55,773 nucleotides of DNA, from positions 1 through 55,773 of the forward strand of contig JAMPFS010000016.1 in assembly GCA_023664325.1 (NCBI GenBank), written 5' to 3'. The translations under genes and the position numbers were made by a program. This document shows, one piece after another, positions 25,098-33,676 of this stretch. This DNA is from Clostridium sp. (GTDB lineage Bacteria; Bacillota; Clostridia; Lachnospirales; Lachnospiraceae). Position 1 is the first letter of the stretch; the number at the start of each line of letters is the position of its first letter. The notes under the pieces were generated by a model. That model did not search any database, was not told where the DNA came from, and saw nothing but the letters and a program-made list of their open reading frames with translations.

Positions 25098-27692
25098 ATG
25101 GTATCGGATGCCTTAGAAAGTGATTTGGATATGGAAAAGACGATTTGGGTGATTGGCAATAACAAAAAGGATATGATAGAAGCGCAGAAAAAAATCAATT
25201 CTGCAGGAAGTATGCGCGCTTTTTGTATGCTGACGTTCGAGGCTTTGCAAAAAGCGGTCAGCGGATTGTCAGAGAATGTTGAATCGCATAAGAATATGCC
25301 ATCCCTTATTATCCTGGATTACGAAATGGACAGTAAGGAGGATTTTACATTTCTTTCACTGCTTAAGAGCCAGCAGTCATTAGCAGGCGTACCATTGTTT
25401 TTTATGACGGAACACAGAACGGATGAACTGGATGAAGAGTGTTATGCAAGAGGGGCAACAGTCGTATTGCGGAAGCCTTTTTCCAATCCGGAGGTTTTGC
25501 GTATTGAGCGCACGGCATGGCAGCATGAGGTGACGAAGAATTATGAGAAAATGCTGCGAAGGCAGGCAGGCGATTTGCAGGCGGCAAGGAAAATTCATCA
25601 GTTGAATGAACAGCTTAAGTCCAGAAATGAACTGCTTCATCAGATCTTTGGCAGGTATTTTTCGGAAAAAGTGGTGGACGTAATCTTAGAGAACCCGGAT
25701 AGAGCTGTCATAGGAGGGGAAAAACGTGAAGTCACAGTTATGATATCGGATTTGCGTGGCTTTACCTCTGCTTCGGAGAATCTGGATCCGGATGCGGTGA
25801 CGGATTTGCTCAATTTTTATTTTACGGAAATGCTGGAGGTCATTACAAAATATCACGGCATCGTGATAGAGTTTTTAGGTGATGGAATACTGGCGGTATT
25901 TGGCGCACCGCTTCCCTCTAAACGGCAAAGCCAGGATGCCGTGGCAGCGGCAATCTGTATGCAGAACAGTATGAAAAACGTGAATTGTTATTGTGAGGAG
26001 AAAGGATACCCCACATTGGAAATGGGGATTGGCATCCATCAGGGCGAGGTGTTTATCGGGAATGTAGGTTCTGAGAAAATGATGCGCTACAATGTTCTTG
26101 GAAAAACCGTAAACCAGTGTTCCAGAATTGAGAGTTTTAGTGTCGGCGGGCAGGTATTGGTATCAAAAGAAACTCTGGATCAGATGGATTGCCGGGTGGA
26201 GGTTCGCAATCGGATCGAGGTTACGGCAAAAGGGCTGTCAAAACCCATGCCTGTATATGAGGTTATGGAAATTGGCGGAGAATATAACTGTTCGTTGAAT
26301 TATGTGGTGTCAGATACCATGTATCCGGCAGATATACCGGTTACATTTAATCTGTATCCAATCGAGGGAAAGAGGATTATGGAATATTCCATTTCTGCAC
26401 AGCTTGAGAATTTTTCCAGAAGAAGGGCAACCGTCTTATTGGACAGCGGGAATGTGGAGGAATTGGCGGAGTATACAGATGTGGAGATTTTTGCAGCCGG
26501 GGAGGGCGGCAGAGCTGTTTTTACCAATGTATATGCAAAAATCATGGTAGTAGAGGAAGACAGGCTGGTTCTGTATTTCACCCATGTGAACAGAATTTTT
26601 CAGGAATTTGCAGATAAGCTTTTAGAAGAAAGAGAAGAAGGGATAGTCCAGGACAGCGGAGCGGAGAAGAAAACCGGGCAGAGAAAATACAGGAAGGGAA
26701 AAGATGGTATGGAAGCATGGAAGCAACAATTTGAAAAAATAGAGGATATTCAGGATATGGCAGGCTGCGGCGGAGTATATCGGCACTTGGAGGAGCCTCT
26801 TGTCGTGATAGAGATCAATAAAGATCTGCGTGATTTTGTTACTTCAACAGACTTAGAGCAGCTTAGGATAGCGCTGAATTGCCAGTATATGTTATTTGTG
26901 GCAGACAATCAGGAGGAAATCCGCTTATTTTTTACGAGTGCCACGAGGGAGATTCGCGCATTGGAATTTTTAGACTCCATGATTCCGGAGTTTGGTCTTG
27001 TCAAAGGAGCCGCAGAATGTGCAGAAGGACAGATTGCCTCAGCAATTTTGCGGGTTAAGATGGCAAATGTTGAGATATCGGAGGTTACACAGTATTTTCT
27101 GATGCAGACTGCGGAATATTTTGCAGGCTGTGACTGTATTGAGGCAGTGGAATATAGCCAAAACAACCGGGACGAGATTACAAAATGGCAGCGCTATGTA
27201 AAACAGAAAGAAGGCTGGGCATTTGTAAGGTCATTAGATGTGGCGGAGAAAGGATGCCAGATTCGGATTAAGACATTGGAAAATGAGTCGGGGATGATTT
27301 TGGCTGCGGAGGAAGATGCCTATATTATGATTGGCTGTCGTGGTGAGGTCTATGATATGAAACGGCAGAAGTTTGAGAGTACTTACGAAGCAACCGGGGA
27401 AAATCTGGATGTATTTGAGAAAATGCTTGATTTTATTCCGGCGGTTGAAAATCTTGCGACCGGCGAATACATCAGTTTAGATGAGCTGGCGCATATCTGC
27501 TATCCAAAGCAGGGAGCAGGTATCTATGCCCAAAAACTGACAAGGCGGACGAAGATCTTTCCGGCAGGGGAAAACAGAGAGTATTTTTATGGAAGACCGG
27601 GAGATTACATGGCAGTTCGCGCGGATGATCTCAGTGACAGCTATATCATACAGGGAGATGTGTTTGAACGAACCTATGAGCCGGCGGATTAA
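25098..27692 (+). CDS. REC-class III nucleotide cyclase, large multidomain protein
   Basis: This 864-residue protein has a receiver-like domain (about 12-145; D74, K126), a coiled-coil link, and a class III cyclase domain (about 205-395). The metal aspartates D218 (ISDLRGFT) and D262 (LGDG) and the catalytic N339 and R343 (VNQCSR) are present. The base-selecting position usually Lys in adenylate cyclases is E258 (IEFLGDG) and its partner is N332, so ATP preference is not assured. A PilZ-like stretch (about 400-510) and a further region of about 280 residues ending PGDYMAVR follow. The start at 25098 has only a weak site; the ATG at 25131 is equally possible. It lies 35 bases after the TIR gene. 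Confidence 0.85.
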   Translation: MVSDALESDLDMEKTIWVIGNNKKDMIEAQKKINSAGSMRAFCMLTFEALQKAVSGLSENVESHKNMPSLIILDYEMDSKEDFTFLSLLKSQQSLAGVPLFFMTEHRTDELDEECYARGATVVLRKPFSNPEVLRIERTAWQHEVTKNYEKMLRRQAGDLQAARKIHQLNEQLKSRNELLHQIFGRYFSEKVVDVILENPDRAVIGGEKREVTVMISDLRGFTSASENLDPDAVTDLLNFYFTEMLEVITKYHGIVIEFLGDGILAVFGAPLPSKRQSQDAVAAAICMQNSMKNVNCYCEEKGYPTLEMGIGIHQGEVFIGNVGSEKMMRYNVLGKTVNQCSRIESFSVGGQVLVSKETLDQMDCRVEVRNRIEVTAKGLSKPMPVYEVMEIGGEYNCSLNYVVSDTMYPADIPVTFNLYPIEGKRIMEYSISAQLENFSRRRATVLLDSGNVEELAEYTDVEIFAAGEGGRAVFTNVYAKIMVVEEDRLVLYFTHVNRIFQEFADKLLEEREEGIVQDSGAEKKTGQRKYRKGKDGMEAWKQQFEKIEDIQDMAGCGGVYRHLEEPLVVIEINKDLRDFVTSTDLEQLRIALNCQYMLFVADNQEEIRLFFTSATREIRALEFLDSMIPEFGLVKGAAECAEGQIASAILRVKMANVEISEVTQYFLMQTAEYFAGCDCIEAVEYSQNNRDEITKWQRYVKQKEGWAFVRSLDVAEKGCQIRIKTLENESGMILAAEEDAYIMIGCRGEVYDMKRQKFESTYEATGENLDVFEKMLDFIPAVENLATGEYISLDELAHICYPKQGAGIYAQKLTRRTKIFPAGENREYFYGRPGDYMAVRADDLSDSYIIQGDVFERTYEPAD

Positions 27693-27773
27693 GCAGGCTG
27701 TGAAAGGAATTGCCAATCTATCAAAAGCATATGAATATATGGATAGAACATTTAGAAATATGAGGGAAGTCAT

Positions 27774-28793
27774 TTGAAGATTATTGATATGCACTGTGAT
27801 ACGATTAGTGAGATTTGGGAGGCGGAAAAGCGGGGAGAGGACTGCTGCCTGCGGAAAAACCATCTGATGATTGATTTGGAGCGGCTTCAAAAGGGCGGTT
27901 ATCTGGTACAGAATTTTGCGCTGTTCGTGGACAGCAAAAAGGCATGCCACGGAAGCTTTGCTGCGGTAAAGGAACTGATCCGGGTGTTCAAGCGGGAAAT
28001 CAGGGAAAATAAAGATCTGATTGCCGAGGTGCATAACACAGAAGAAATCATGGAAAATGAGCACAAAGGCAGGCTGTCAGCGCTGCTTACCGTGGAGGAG
28101 GGGGGAGTCTGCGAAGGCTCGCTTTCCAATTTGCAGTATTTGTATGACCAGGGTGTTCGTATGATGACGCTCACATGGAATTATCCAAATGAGCTGGGGT
28201 ATCCGAATTATAATGAAAATGGGGATTTATATGTGCCGGATCAGGAGCATGGATTGACCGAAACCGGTATTCAGTTTTTAGAGGAAATGGAACGGCTGCA
28301 AATGATTGTGGATGTATCCCATTTATCGGATGCAGGATTTTATGACGTGGTTCGATTTGCCAAGAAGCCTTTTGTGGCAAGCCATTCCAATGCGAGAGCG
28401 GTATGTGGAGCAGCGAGGAACTTAAGTGATGACATGCTTCAAAAGATTGGGGAATGTGGCGGCGTAGTCGGACTTAATTTCAGTGTGGATTTTTTGAGAG
28501 AGCATGAAAACGGACGAATGTGCGATGCCCGAAATCCTGAAAACTGGGGCTTGGGATATGCTTCCCTTGCGGATATTGCAAGACATGCAAAGCATATTGC
28601 GCAGGTTGCCGGGATAGAATGTGTAGGATTCGGCAGTGATTTTGATGGGATTCCGCTTCATCCGGAGCTTGCCGGAGCAGAGGAAATGTCTTTTTTGATA
28701 GAAGAATTTAGACGGGCAGGATTTCATGAAAGTGAAATTGATAAGATTTGCTGCCGGAATGTGATGCGGGTATATAAGGATGTGTTGGGATAA
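27774..28793 (+). CDS. Membrane dipeptidase family (M19) peptidase
   Basis: This 339-residue zinc hydrolase resembles renal dipeptidase. Metal-binding landmarks are MHCDT (H7, D9), VEEGG, DVSHLSD, ASHSNARAV and FGSDFDG. It should cleave dipeptides, including those with a D-residue at the C-terminus, and lacks a signal peptide. Translation starts at TTG (27774), preceded by GAGGGA 7 bases upstream; no ATG fits. It lies 81 bases after the cyclase gene in the same direction, probably in the same transcript. A role in the preceding signalling group is not evident. Confidence 0.9.
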   Translation: MKIIDMHCDTISEIWEAEKRGEDCCLRKNHLMIDLERLQKGGYLVQNFALFVDSKKACHGSFAAVKELIRVFKREIRENKDLIAEVHNTEEIMENEHKGRLSALLTVEEGGVCEGSLSNLQYLYDQGVRMMTLTWNYPNELGYPNYNENGDLYVPDQEHGLTETGIQFLEEMERLQMIVDVSHLSDAGFYDVVRFAKKPFVASHSNARAVCGAARNLSDDMLQKIGECGGVVGLNFSVDFLREHENGRMCDARNPENWGLGYASLADIARHAKHIAQVAGIECVGFGSDFDGIPLHPELAGAEEMSFLIEEFRRAGFHESEIDKICCRNVMRVYKDVLG

Positions 28794-28864
28794 GCTGCCC
28801 AACTGCGCGGAGTAAAGGGAATTTCACAAATGACAATATATTATGAAAACGAGAGGACAAGGTC

Positions 28865-29764
28865 ATGGAAAGAGAAATCGCAAGATTGAAGAAAGAAAAA
28901 GATGCCGTTATTTTGGCGCATTACTATGTGGACGGCAAAGTGCAGGCAATTGCAGATTATGTGGGGGATTCCTACTATCTGGCTGAGGTAGCGACAAAGG
29001 TGCCGGAGAGTACCATTCTTTTTTGTGGTGTATCGTTTATGGGTGAGAGCGCCAAAATTTTGAATCCCGATAAAAAGGTAATTATGGCAGACAAGCTTGC
29101 GGATTGTCCAATGGCTCATATGGTGGAGATTGAGAAGATACGCGCAGTCCGGGAGAAATATCCGAATGTGGCGGTGGTATGTTATGTAAATTCTACTGCG
29201 GAGATTAAAACAGAGTCAGATGTTTGCGTGACGTCTTCTAATGCTTTGAAAATTGTGAGGAATTTGCCGAACAGAGATATTTTCTTTATTCCGGATAATA
29301 ATCTGGGCAGATACATAGCGCTGCAATTGCCAGAGAAACATTTTATCTTTAATGATGGGTTCTGCCATGTTCATACGAGTATTCACAGGGAAGAACTTGA
29401 GAACGCAATGAAGGTACACCCGGAGGCAAAGGTACTGGCGCACCCGGAGTGTACAGGAGATGTTTTAGAGCTTGCGGATTTTGTGGGAAGCACTTCACAG
29501 ATGATAGATTATGCGACGGCTTCGGAAGACCAGGTATTTCTTGTATGTACGGAGATGGGAATCTTCTATGAATTAGGACAGAAAAACCCGGATAAAAAAT
29601 TTTATTCTGTTGGACACAGGCAGTTTTGCCCCAATATGAAGCGGATTACCTTAGAGAGCGTGAAGAAGGCATTGGAGAGCGCAGATGAGGGGGTTATTCT
29701 TTCCGACGAGATGCGGGAAGCAGCGTATATGCCTTTAAAGAGGATGTTAGAGCTTGCAAAGTAA
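28865..29764 (+). CDS. nadA: Quinolinate synthase
   Basis: This 299-residue [4Fe-4S] enzyme condenses iminoaspartate with dihydroxyacetone phosphate to quinolinate in NAD synthesis. It has the short thermophile-type length. Likely cluster ligands are C81 (ADCPMA), C167 (GFCHVH) and C255 (QFCPNM), with substrate-binding HPEC at 193-196. nadB and nadC, its usual neighbours, are absent. GAGAGGACAAGG precedes the ATG. A strong terminator follows at 29801. The isolated gene sits four genes below a TIR-domain gene whose family often consumes NAD; that is a coincidence until tested. Confidence 0.92.
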   Translation: MEREIARLKKEKDAVILAHYYVDGKVQAIADYVGDSYYLAEVATKVPESTILFCGVSFMGESAKILNPDKKVIMADKLADCPMAHMVEIEKIRAVREKYPNVAVVCYVNSTAEIKTESDVCVTSSNALKIVRNLPNRDIFFIPDNNLGRYIALQLPEKHFIFNDGFCHVHTSIHREELENAMKVHPEAKVLAHPECTGDVLELADFVGSTSQMIDYATASEDQVFLVCTEMGIFYELGQKNPDKKFYSVGHRQFCPNMKRITLESVKKALESADEGVILSDEMREAAYMPLKRMLELAK

Positions 29765-29800
29765 ATTCCGGTTGATAAAGATTCATGCAGGCATAAATGA

Positions 29801-29834
29801 ACGGTGCAGTTCCTTTCAGGAGCTGCACCGTTTT
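29801..29834. terminator. Bidirectional terminator between nadA and the beta-propeller gene
   Basis: ACGGTGCAGTTCCT pairs with AGGAGCTGCACCGT around a TTC loop, followed by TTTT on the + strand. It lies between convergent genes and ends one base before the minus-strand stop codon. Confidence 0.85.
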
Positions 29835-29835
29835 G

Positions 29836-32022
29836 CTATCTGTCAAAGACAACTTTGTCAATCTGCTGTTCGGAGTTTAGTTTATAACTGGTAATCTGAC
29901 GGTTGGTACAGATATAGAGATAATCTCCAATATAAATACCCCGGACGCCATTATCTTCATATTCGGATCCATCGGTAATCTCATATTTTGCCGTCTCCAC
30001 AAAGCCCGATTTTTCGTCATAGGTATAGGTTACATAATAGTATTTATCATTATTTTGAAGGCTGAAATAAAAGAAACCGAGGATATTTTTTTCGGGATCA
30101 ATCATCATTGCCTTATAGTCATTCTGCGCATTGCTATACCATCCGTCTTCAATAATGTATTTATCTTCTTCTTTGACATCGGAAGGATCGCTGATATCGA
30201 ACATGGACAGTTTCAGTCCAAGCAGTTCCTGGGATTCCGGATCCGTTTCTTCCCCAAAGCCTAATAAAATACCATTGCCATATGGATGGAGATAGTTGGA
30301 AAATCCGGGAATCTTTAAGCTTCCTGTCAAAATCGGGTTCGCCGGATCCGACAAATCCACGGAAAATAAAGGATCCGTGTTTTTATAAGTTACAAAGTAG
30401 CCGGTGTCGCCCATGAATCTTGCAGAGTATATGATTTCTCCCGGCGCGATCCCGGTCAGTTTTCCGGTAAGCGTCAGGTTTTCGTCCAGAATATAGAGGG
30501 CATTTACATCCTCCCGGATGGCTGTTTCCTGCGTGCCGGACACGGCAATGTCTTTCATATCAGCATCAGCATTGCGGAACAGGGAAATATTATTGGCAGG
30601 AATGGTTGCAACAATTCGCAGATGCCCGTTATATTCGTTGATGGCGAACGGCCCGTAAAGATAACCGGCAATCATGGCGCTGCTGCCAATCGTAAACTGG
30701 CCCTTATCATAGTACATTTTCATAATCTCGGTTTTTGTCACATCCGCATACACTTCTGCGTAAAAGTAAATAGCCTGCTCACTGACATATACGGAACTGC
30801 CGTTTACCGGGATGGATTTGGAATCGGTAAATTCCGTTGGCTTGCTTAAGTCTAATGAAGTTACGACATGTGAAGTATCCATGAGGACATCATCTGTGTA
30901 ATAGATGTTGCTGCATGCAATGGTATTGCCATCCACGGACGGAATATAGTCCTTGTAGCGTTTGATATCGGTAAAATCGCCGCTGTCATAGTTGGTGATG
31001 GTATAAAGATAACCGTCACTAATGCGGGAATCCTCGTACCAGCCGGATTGTGAAAGCTTTTTTACGAGAGTTGGTTTGTCCTTATGCGTCACATCATAAA
31101 TGGCTATATAGGTTAAGCTTCTGCTGTTTTCGGTGTATCCGTCTACCGTGTAGAGCATAATAAGCTGGTTGTTATGGCAGTAAAACTCATGGAAACGGAA
31201 ATATGCGGATTCCGAAGCAGGCGCCAGGGCATTTAAGTTCATGGTTGTCATGAGTTCCAGTTTTCCCTGTTCGGTTTTGGTAATGGTGAGATTATAAATG
31301 GTGTCATTTTCAGCTTCATCATATTGGCTGGTTACCCGGTAAATATAGGTGCCATCCGTCTTTATAATGTCGCCTTCGTCAATATTTTTCTCCTGTGTAT
31401 TTGTCTTGGAATAGTCATCGCCATTAGAAGCATCCTGGGTTTCCTTGCTGTTTTTCTGTTTCATGGCAGAACTGCCGCCTCTTGAAGCATAATCAGCAGC
31501 GGCATCCATAGAAACGCTGTCATTACTGTCATCCATGATAGCTTCTGTTGTCTCATACCGGGCTACATCATTGGTTTCCACCGTGGCAATACGGTCATAG
31601 TATGCATCATAGGCAGACTTCACCGTGTTAAAATAATCTTCATAAGAGTCCGGTGTATGAAATGTGGTCTGGTAGGCGAGGTCACTGTCAAAACCGGACT
31701 GATTGGCATCCGCAGGGCCTTCAACGGCATCCTCTGCAAAATCTTCATCTGCGGCAGCCTCCGTGGCTGCTTTCATTGTCTCATTGGATGTTTTGTCACG
31801 GTTTATCTGTGAAATGCCAATGCCGCTGAGAAGTACAAGCGCTGCGCAGGCGGCTGCGGCAAAACGGCGCATTGGGTAGTTTTGTTTTTCGGCAGTCATT
31901 GGTTGTTGTGTTTGCGGGTTTTCGTCCAGCATTTTTTTCATGTTTTCCGGTGAAATGCTGTCAGGAATCTGCAAATTCTTGGTTTTTTCATCAATTTTAT
32001 TCATGAAATCCTGTTCGTTCAT
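29836..32022 (-). CDS. Membrane-anchored beta-propeller domain protein, likely linked to the ECF sigma factor
   Basis: This 728-residue protein has a cytoplasmic N-terminus of about 50 residues (MNEQDFMNKIDEKT), one membrane segment (about 52-70, FAAAACAALVLLSGIGI), an acidic low-complexity linker to about 220, and a large extracellular domain. That domain matches the 'beta propeller domain' family (IIKTDGTYIYRV, DISDPSDVKEEDKYI, ISDGYLYTITNYDSG). AAAGGAGG lies before the ATG at 32022. The gene follows the sigma factor gene on the same strand after 69 bases, the usual place of an anti-sigma factor. An anti-sigma or envelope-sensing role is inference; the external propeller would be the sensor. 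Confidence 0.8.
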   Translation of the reverse strand: MNEQDFMNKIDEKTKNLQIPDSISPENMKKMLDENPQTQQPMTAEKQNYPMRRFAAAACAALVLLSGIGISQINRDKTSNETMKAATEAAADEDFAEDAVEGPADANQSGFDSDLAYQTTFHTPDSYEDYFNTVKSAYDAYYDRIATVETNDVARYETTEAIMDDSNDSVSMDAAADYASRGGSSAMKQKNSKETQDASNGDDYSKTNTQEKNIDEGDIIKTDGTYIYRVTSQYDEAENDTIYNLTITKTEQGKLELMTTMNLNALAPASESAYFRFHEFYCHNNQLIMLYTVDGYTENSRSLTYIAIYDVTHKDKPTLVKKLSQSGWYEDSRISDGYLYTITNYDSGDFTDIKRYKDYIPSVDGNTIACSNIYYTDDVLMDTSHVVTSLDLSKPTEFTDSKSIPVNGSSVYVSEQAIYFYAEVYADVTKTEIMKMYYDKGQFTIGSSAMIAGYLYGPFAINEYNGHLRIVATIPANNISLFRNADADMKDIAVSGTQETAIREDVNALYILDENLTLTGKLTGIAPGEIIYSARFMGDTGYFVTYKNTDPLFSVDLSDPANPILTGSLKIPGFSNYLHPYGNGILLGFGEETDPESQELLGLKLSMFDISDPSDVKEEDKYIIEDGWYSNAQNDYKAMMIDPEKNILGFFYFSLQNNDKYYYVTYTYDEKSGFVETAKYEITDGSEYEDNGVRGIYIGDYLYICTNRQITSYKLNSEQQIDKVVFDR

Positions 32023-32091
32023 GCGAAATCCTCCTTTAATAATGAATGGACAGATGTGCGAAATCTGTATCATGTATGTGAATCGCTGCGG

Positions 32092-32616
32092 TCACTCCGT
32101 GAGATATTGGGACATTTTATGAAGCGCCCGACTCTTTAAAGAGCGTACCGTACCCTCGGGGCTGCCAATGAGTCTGGCTGTTTCCCGGCTGTTATAGCCT
32201 GCAAATACCATGAGGGAAATTACATTTTTTTCAAGGTCATTGAGTGCTGCAAACGCTGCGCGCACGTCCAGATTCTCCGCATAGGGATGATCTTCCTTTG
32301 CGAGCATGCTGGTATCTGCATCCGTCTTTATGTGTTTTCTGTCTGCTGCATATACGCTTTGCTGCCGTTTGCACTTGGTGGACAATATTTTGAAAATCCA
32401 ACTCTTAAAGCTTTCCGGCTTTTTGAGTCCTTTTATGCCGGAAAAAGCATCTGCGACCGTTTCACTTATGGCATCCTCGGCATCTTCGGCGCTGCCTAAC
32501 ATATAATAGGCGAAACGGTACATGTCCTTATAGTAGAGTTCATAAAGCTTGCAAAAGGCTGCTGTGTCACCGTTGCGGGCAAGCAGTACATATGCTTTCA
32601 TTTCTTCCCCGTTCAA
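32092..32616 (-). CDS. ECF-type RNA polymerase sigma factor
   Basis: This 174-residue sigma-70 family protein has region 2 at about 20-85 (FCKLYELYYKDMYRFAYYML, AEDAISETVADAF, SFKSWIFKI) and region 4 at about 125-170 (LNDLEKNVISLMVFAGYNSR, GSPEGTVRSLKSRALHKM). The start is the TTG at 32616, preceded by GGAGGTGA 6 bases upstream; the ATG at 32601 is a weaker choice. The gene downstream encodes the membrane-anchored beta-propeller protein. A possible self-recognised promoter is at 32655-32680. Target genes are unknown. Confidence 0.9.
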   Translation of the reverse strand: MNGEEMKAYVLLARNGDTAAFCKLYELYYKDMYRFAYYMLGSAEDAEDAISETVADAFSGIKGLKKPESFKSWIFKILSTKCKRQQSVYAADRKHIKTDADTSMLAKEDHPYAENLDVRAAFAALNDLEKNVISLMVFAGYNSRETARLIGSPEGTVRSLKSRALHKMSQYLTE

Positions 32617-32654
32617 TAAACGTCACCTCCATATTTTTTATTCTGCCTAAATAG

Positions 32655-32680
32655 TGTCGGAATTATGGATAAGTGTTGCA
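32655..32680 (-). promoter_or_regulatory. Possible ECF autoregulatory promoter
   Basis: On the minus strand, TGCAACA and CCGACA are about 14 bases apart, some 40 bases upstream of the sigma gene start. GCAAC/CGAC-like pairs resemble ECF promoters. Assignment by position and pattern only. Confidence 0.35.
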
Positions 32681-32762
32681 TGAAATGAAAAAAAAGTCAA
32701 TTTGGATTTTGACTTGACAGACAGGGAAAAAAGTAATAGGGTTTTCTTGAAAAGGAAGAGAA

Positions 32763-33671
32763 ATGATGAGGATGGAAGAAATGCAGGAACAATCAGATCG
32801 TGAGAAGAAAAAGGCGCCGGCATCCGAAGGGCAGACTTGTGAGGATATCGAAATCAGTATCCGCAAAAGGTTTAAGAAAAGCATCTGGTGCAAGTTTACA
32901 AAGGCAATTAACCAGTATGAAATGGTGACGGCAGGAGACTGCATTGCGGTCTGTATTTCCGGTGGAAAGGATTCTATGCTGCTGGCAAAATGCTTTCAGG
33001 AGCTGAAGCGGCACAATAAGTTTCCATTTGAGGTGAAATTTTTAGTGATGGATCCGGGGTATAATACGGAAAACCGTCAGAGGATTGAGGATAATGCAGA
33101 GAAACTGCAAGTGCCAATCCATATCTTTGAATCAGATATTTTTAAGTCCGTGTTTGATGTGGAAAAGTCACCGTGTTATCTCTGCGCAAGAATGCGGCGG
33201 GGATATCTTTACAGTCAGGCAAGGGAAATGGGATGTAATAAGATTGCCTTAGGGCATCATTATGATGATGTGATTGAAACGATTTTGATGGGCATGTTAT
33301 ATGGGGCGCAGATCCAGACCATGATGCCGAAGCTCCACAGCACGAATTTTAAGGGAATGGAATTAATCCGGCCGCTGTATCTCGTTCGGGAGGCAGACAT
33401 CATGGCATGGAGGGATTACAACCATCTTCAGTTTTTGCAGTGCGCCTGTAAGTTTACGGAACAGTGCGGGGCAGATACGGGAAATGCGGAGACATCCTCT
33501 AAACGCTTGGAAGTCAAGCGTCTTATCGAAGAGCTTTCCAAAACGAATCCCTTTGTGGAGGGAAATATTTTCAAGAGTGTGGAAAATGTCAATTTAAGCA
33601 CCGTGATTGCCTATAAGCAAAACGGTGTGCGGCATCATTTTCTGGACAGCTATCATGACATGGACAGATAG
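32763..33671 (+). CDS. TtcA-like PP-loop ATPase (tRNA 2-thiolation family)
   Basis: This 302-residue protein has the PP-loop SGGKDS (66-71), the later ALGHHYDDVIET, a CxxC pair in SPCYLCARMRRGYLY and a third cysteine region QCACKF, all typical of TtcA/Ncs6-like enzymes that bind an iron-sulfur cluster and activate tRNA for sulfur insertion. The C-terminal part (RLEVKRLIEELSKTNPFVEGNIFKS) also fits. TtcA proper thiolates C32 of tRNA, but several clostridial paralogues have unknown substrates. AAGGAAG lies just before the ATG. It is divergent from the sigma factor gene. Confidence 0.82.
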   Translation: MMRMEEMQEQSDREKKKAPASEGQTCEDIEISIRKRFKKSIWCKFTKAINQYEMVTAGDCIAVCISGGKDSMLLAKCFQELKRHNKFPFEVKFLVMDPGYNTENRQRIEDNAEKLQVPIHIFESDIFKSVFDVEKSPCYLCARMRRGYLYSQAREMGCNKIALGHHYDDVIETILMGMLYGAQIQTMMPKLHSTNFKGMELIRPLYLVREADIMAWRDYNHLQFLQCACKFTEQCGADTGNAETSSKRLEVKRLIEELSKTNPFVEGNIFKSVENVNLSTVIAYKQNGVRHHFLDSYHDMDR

Positions 33672-33676
33672 CGGTT

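Noticed and set aside
24151..27692. Classification as a known Pycsar system
   Set aside because: The TIR protein lacks a recognisable cyclic-nucleotide-binding domain and the cyclase is a large REC-containing protein, unlike known PycC/PycTIR pairs.
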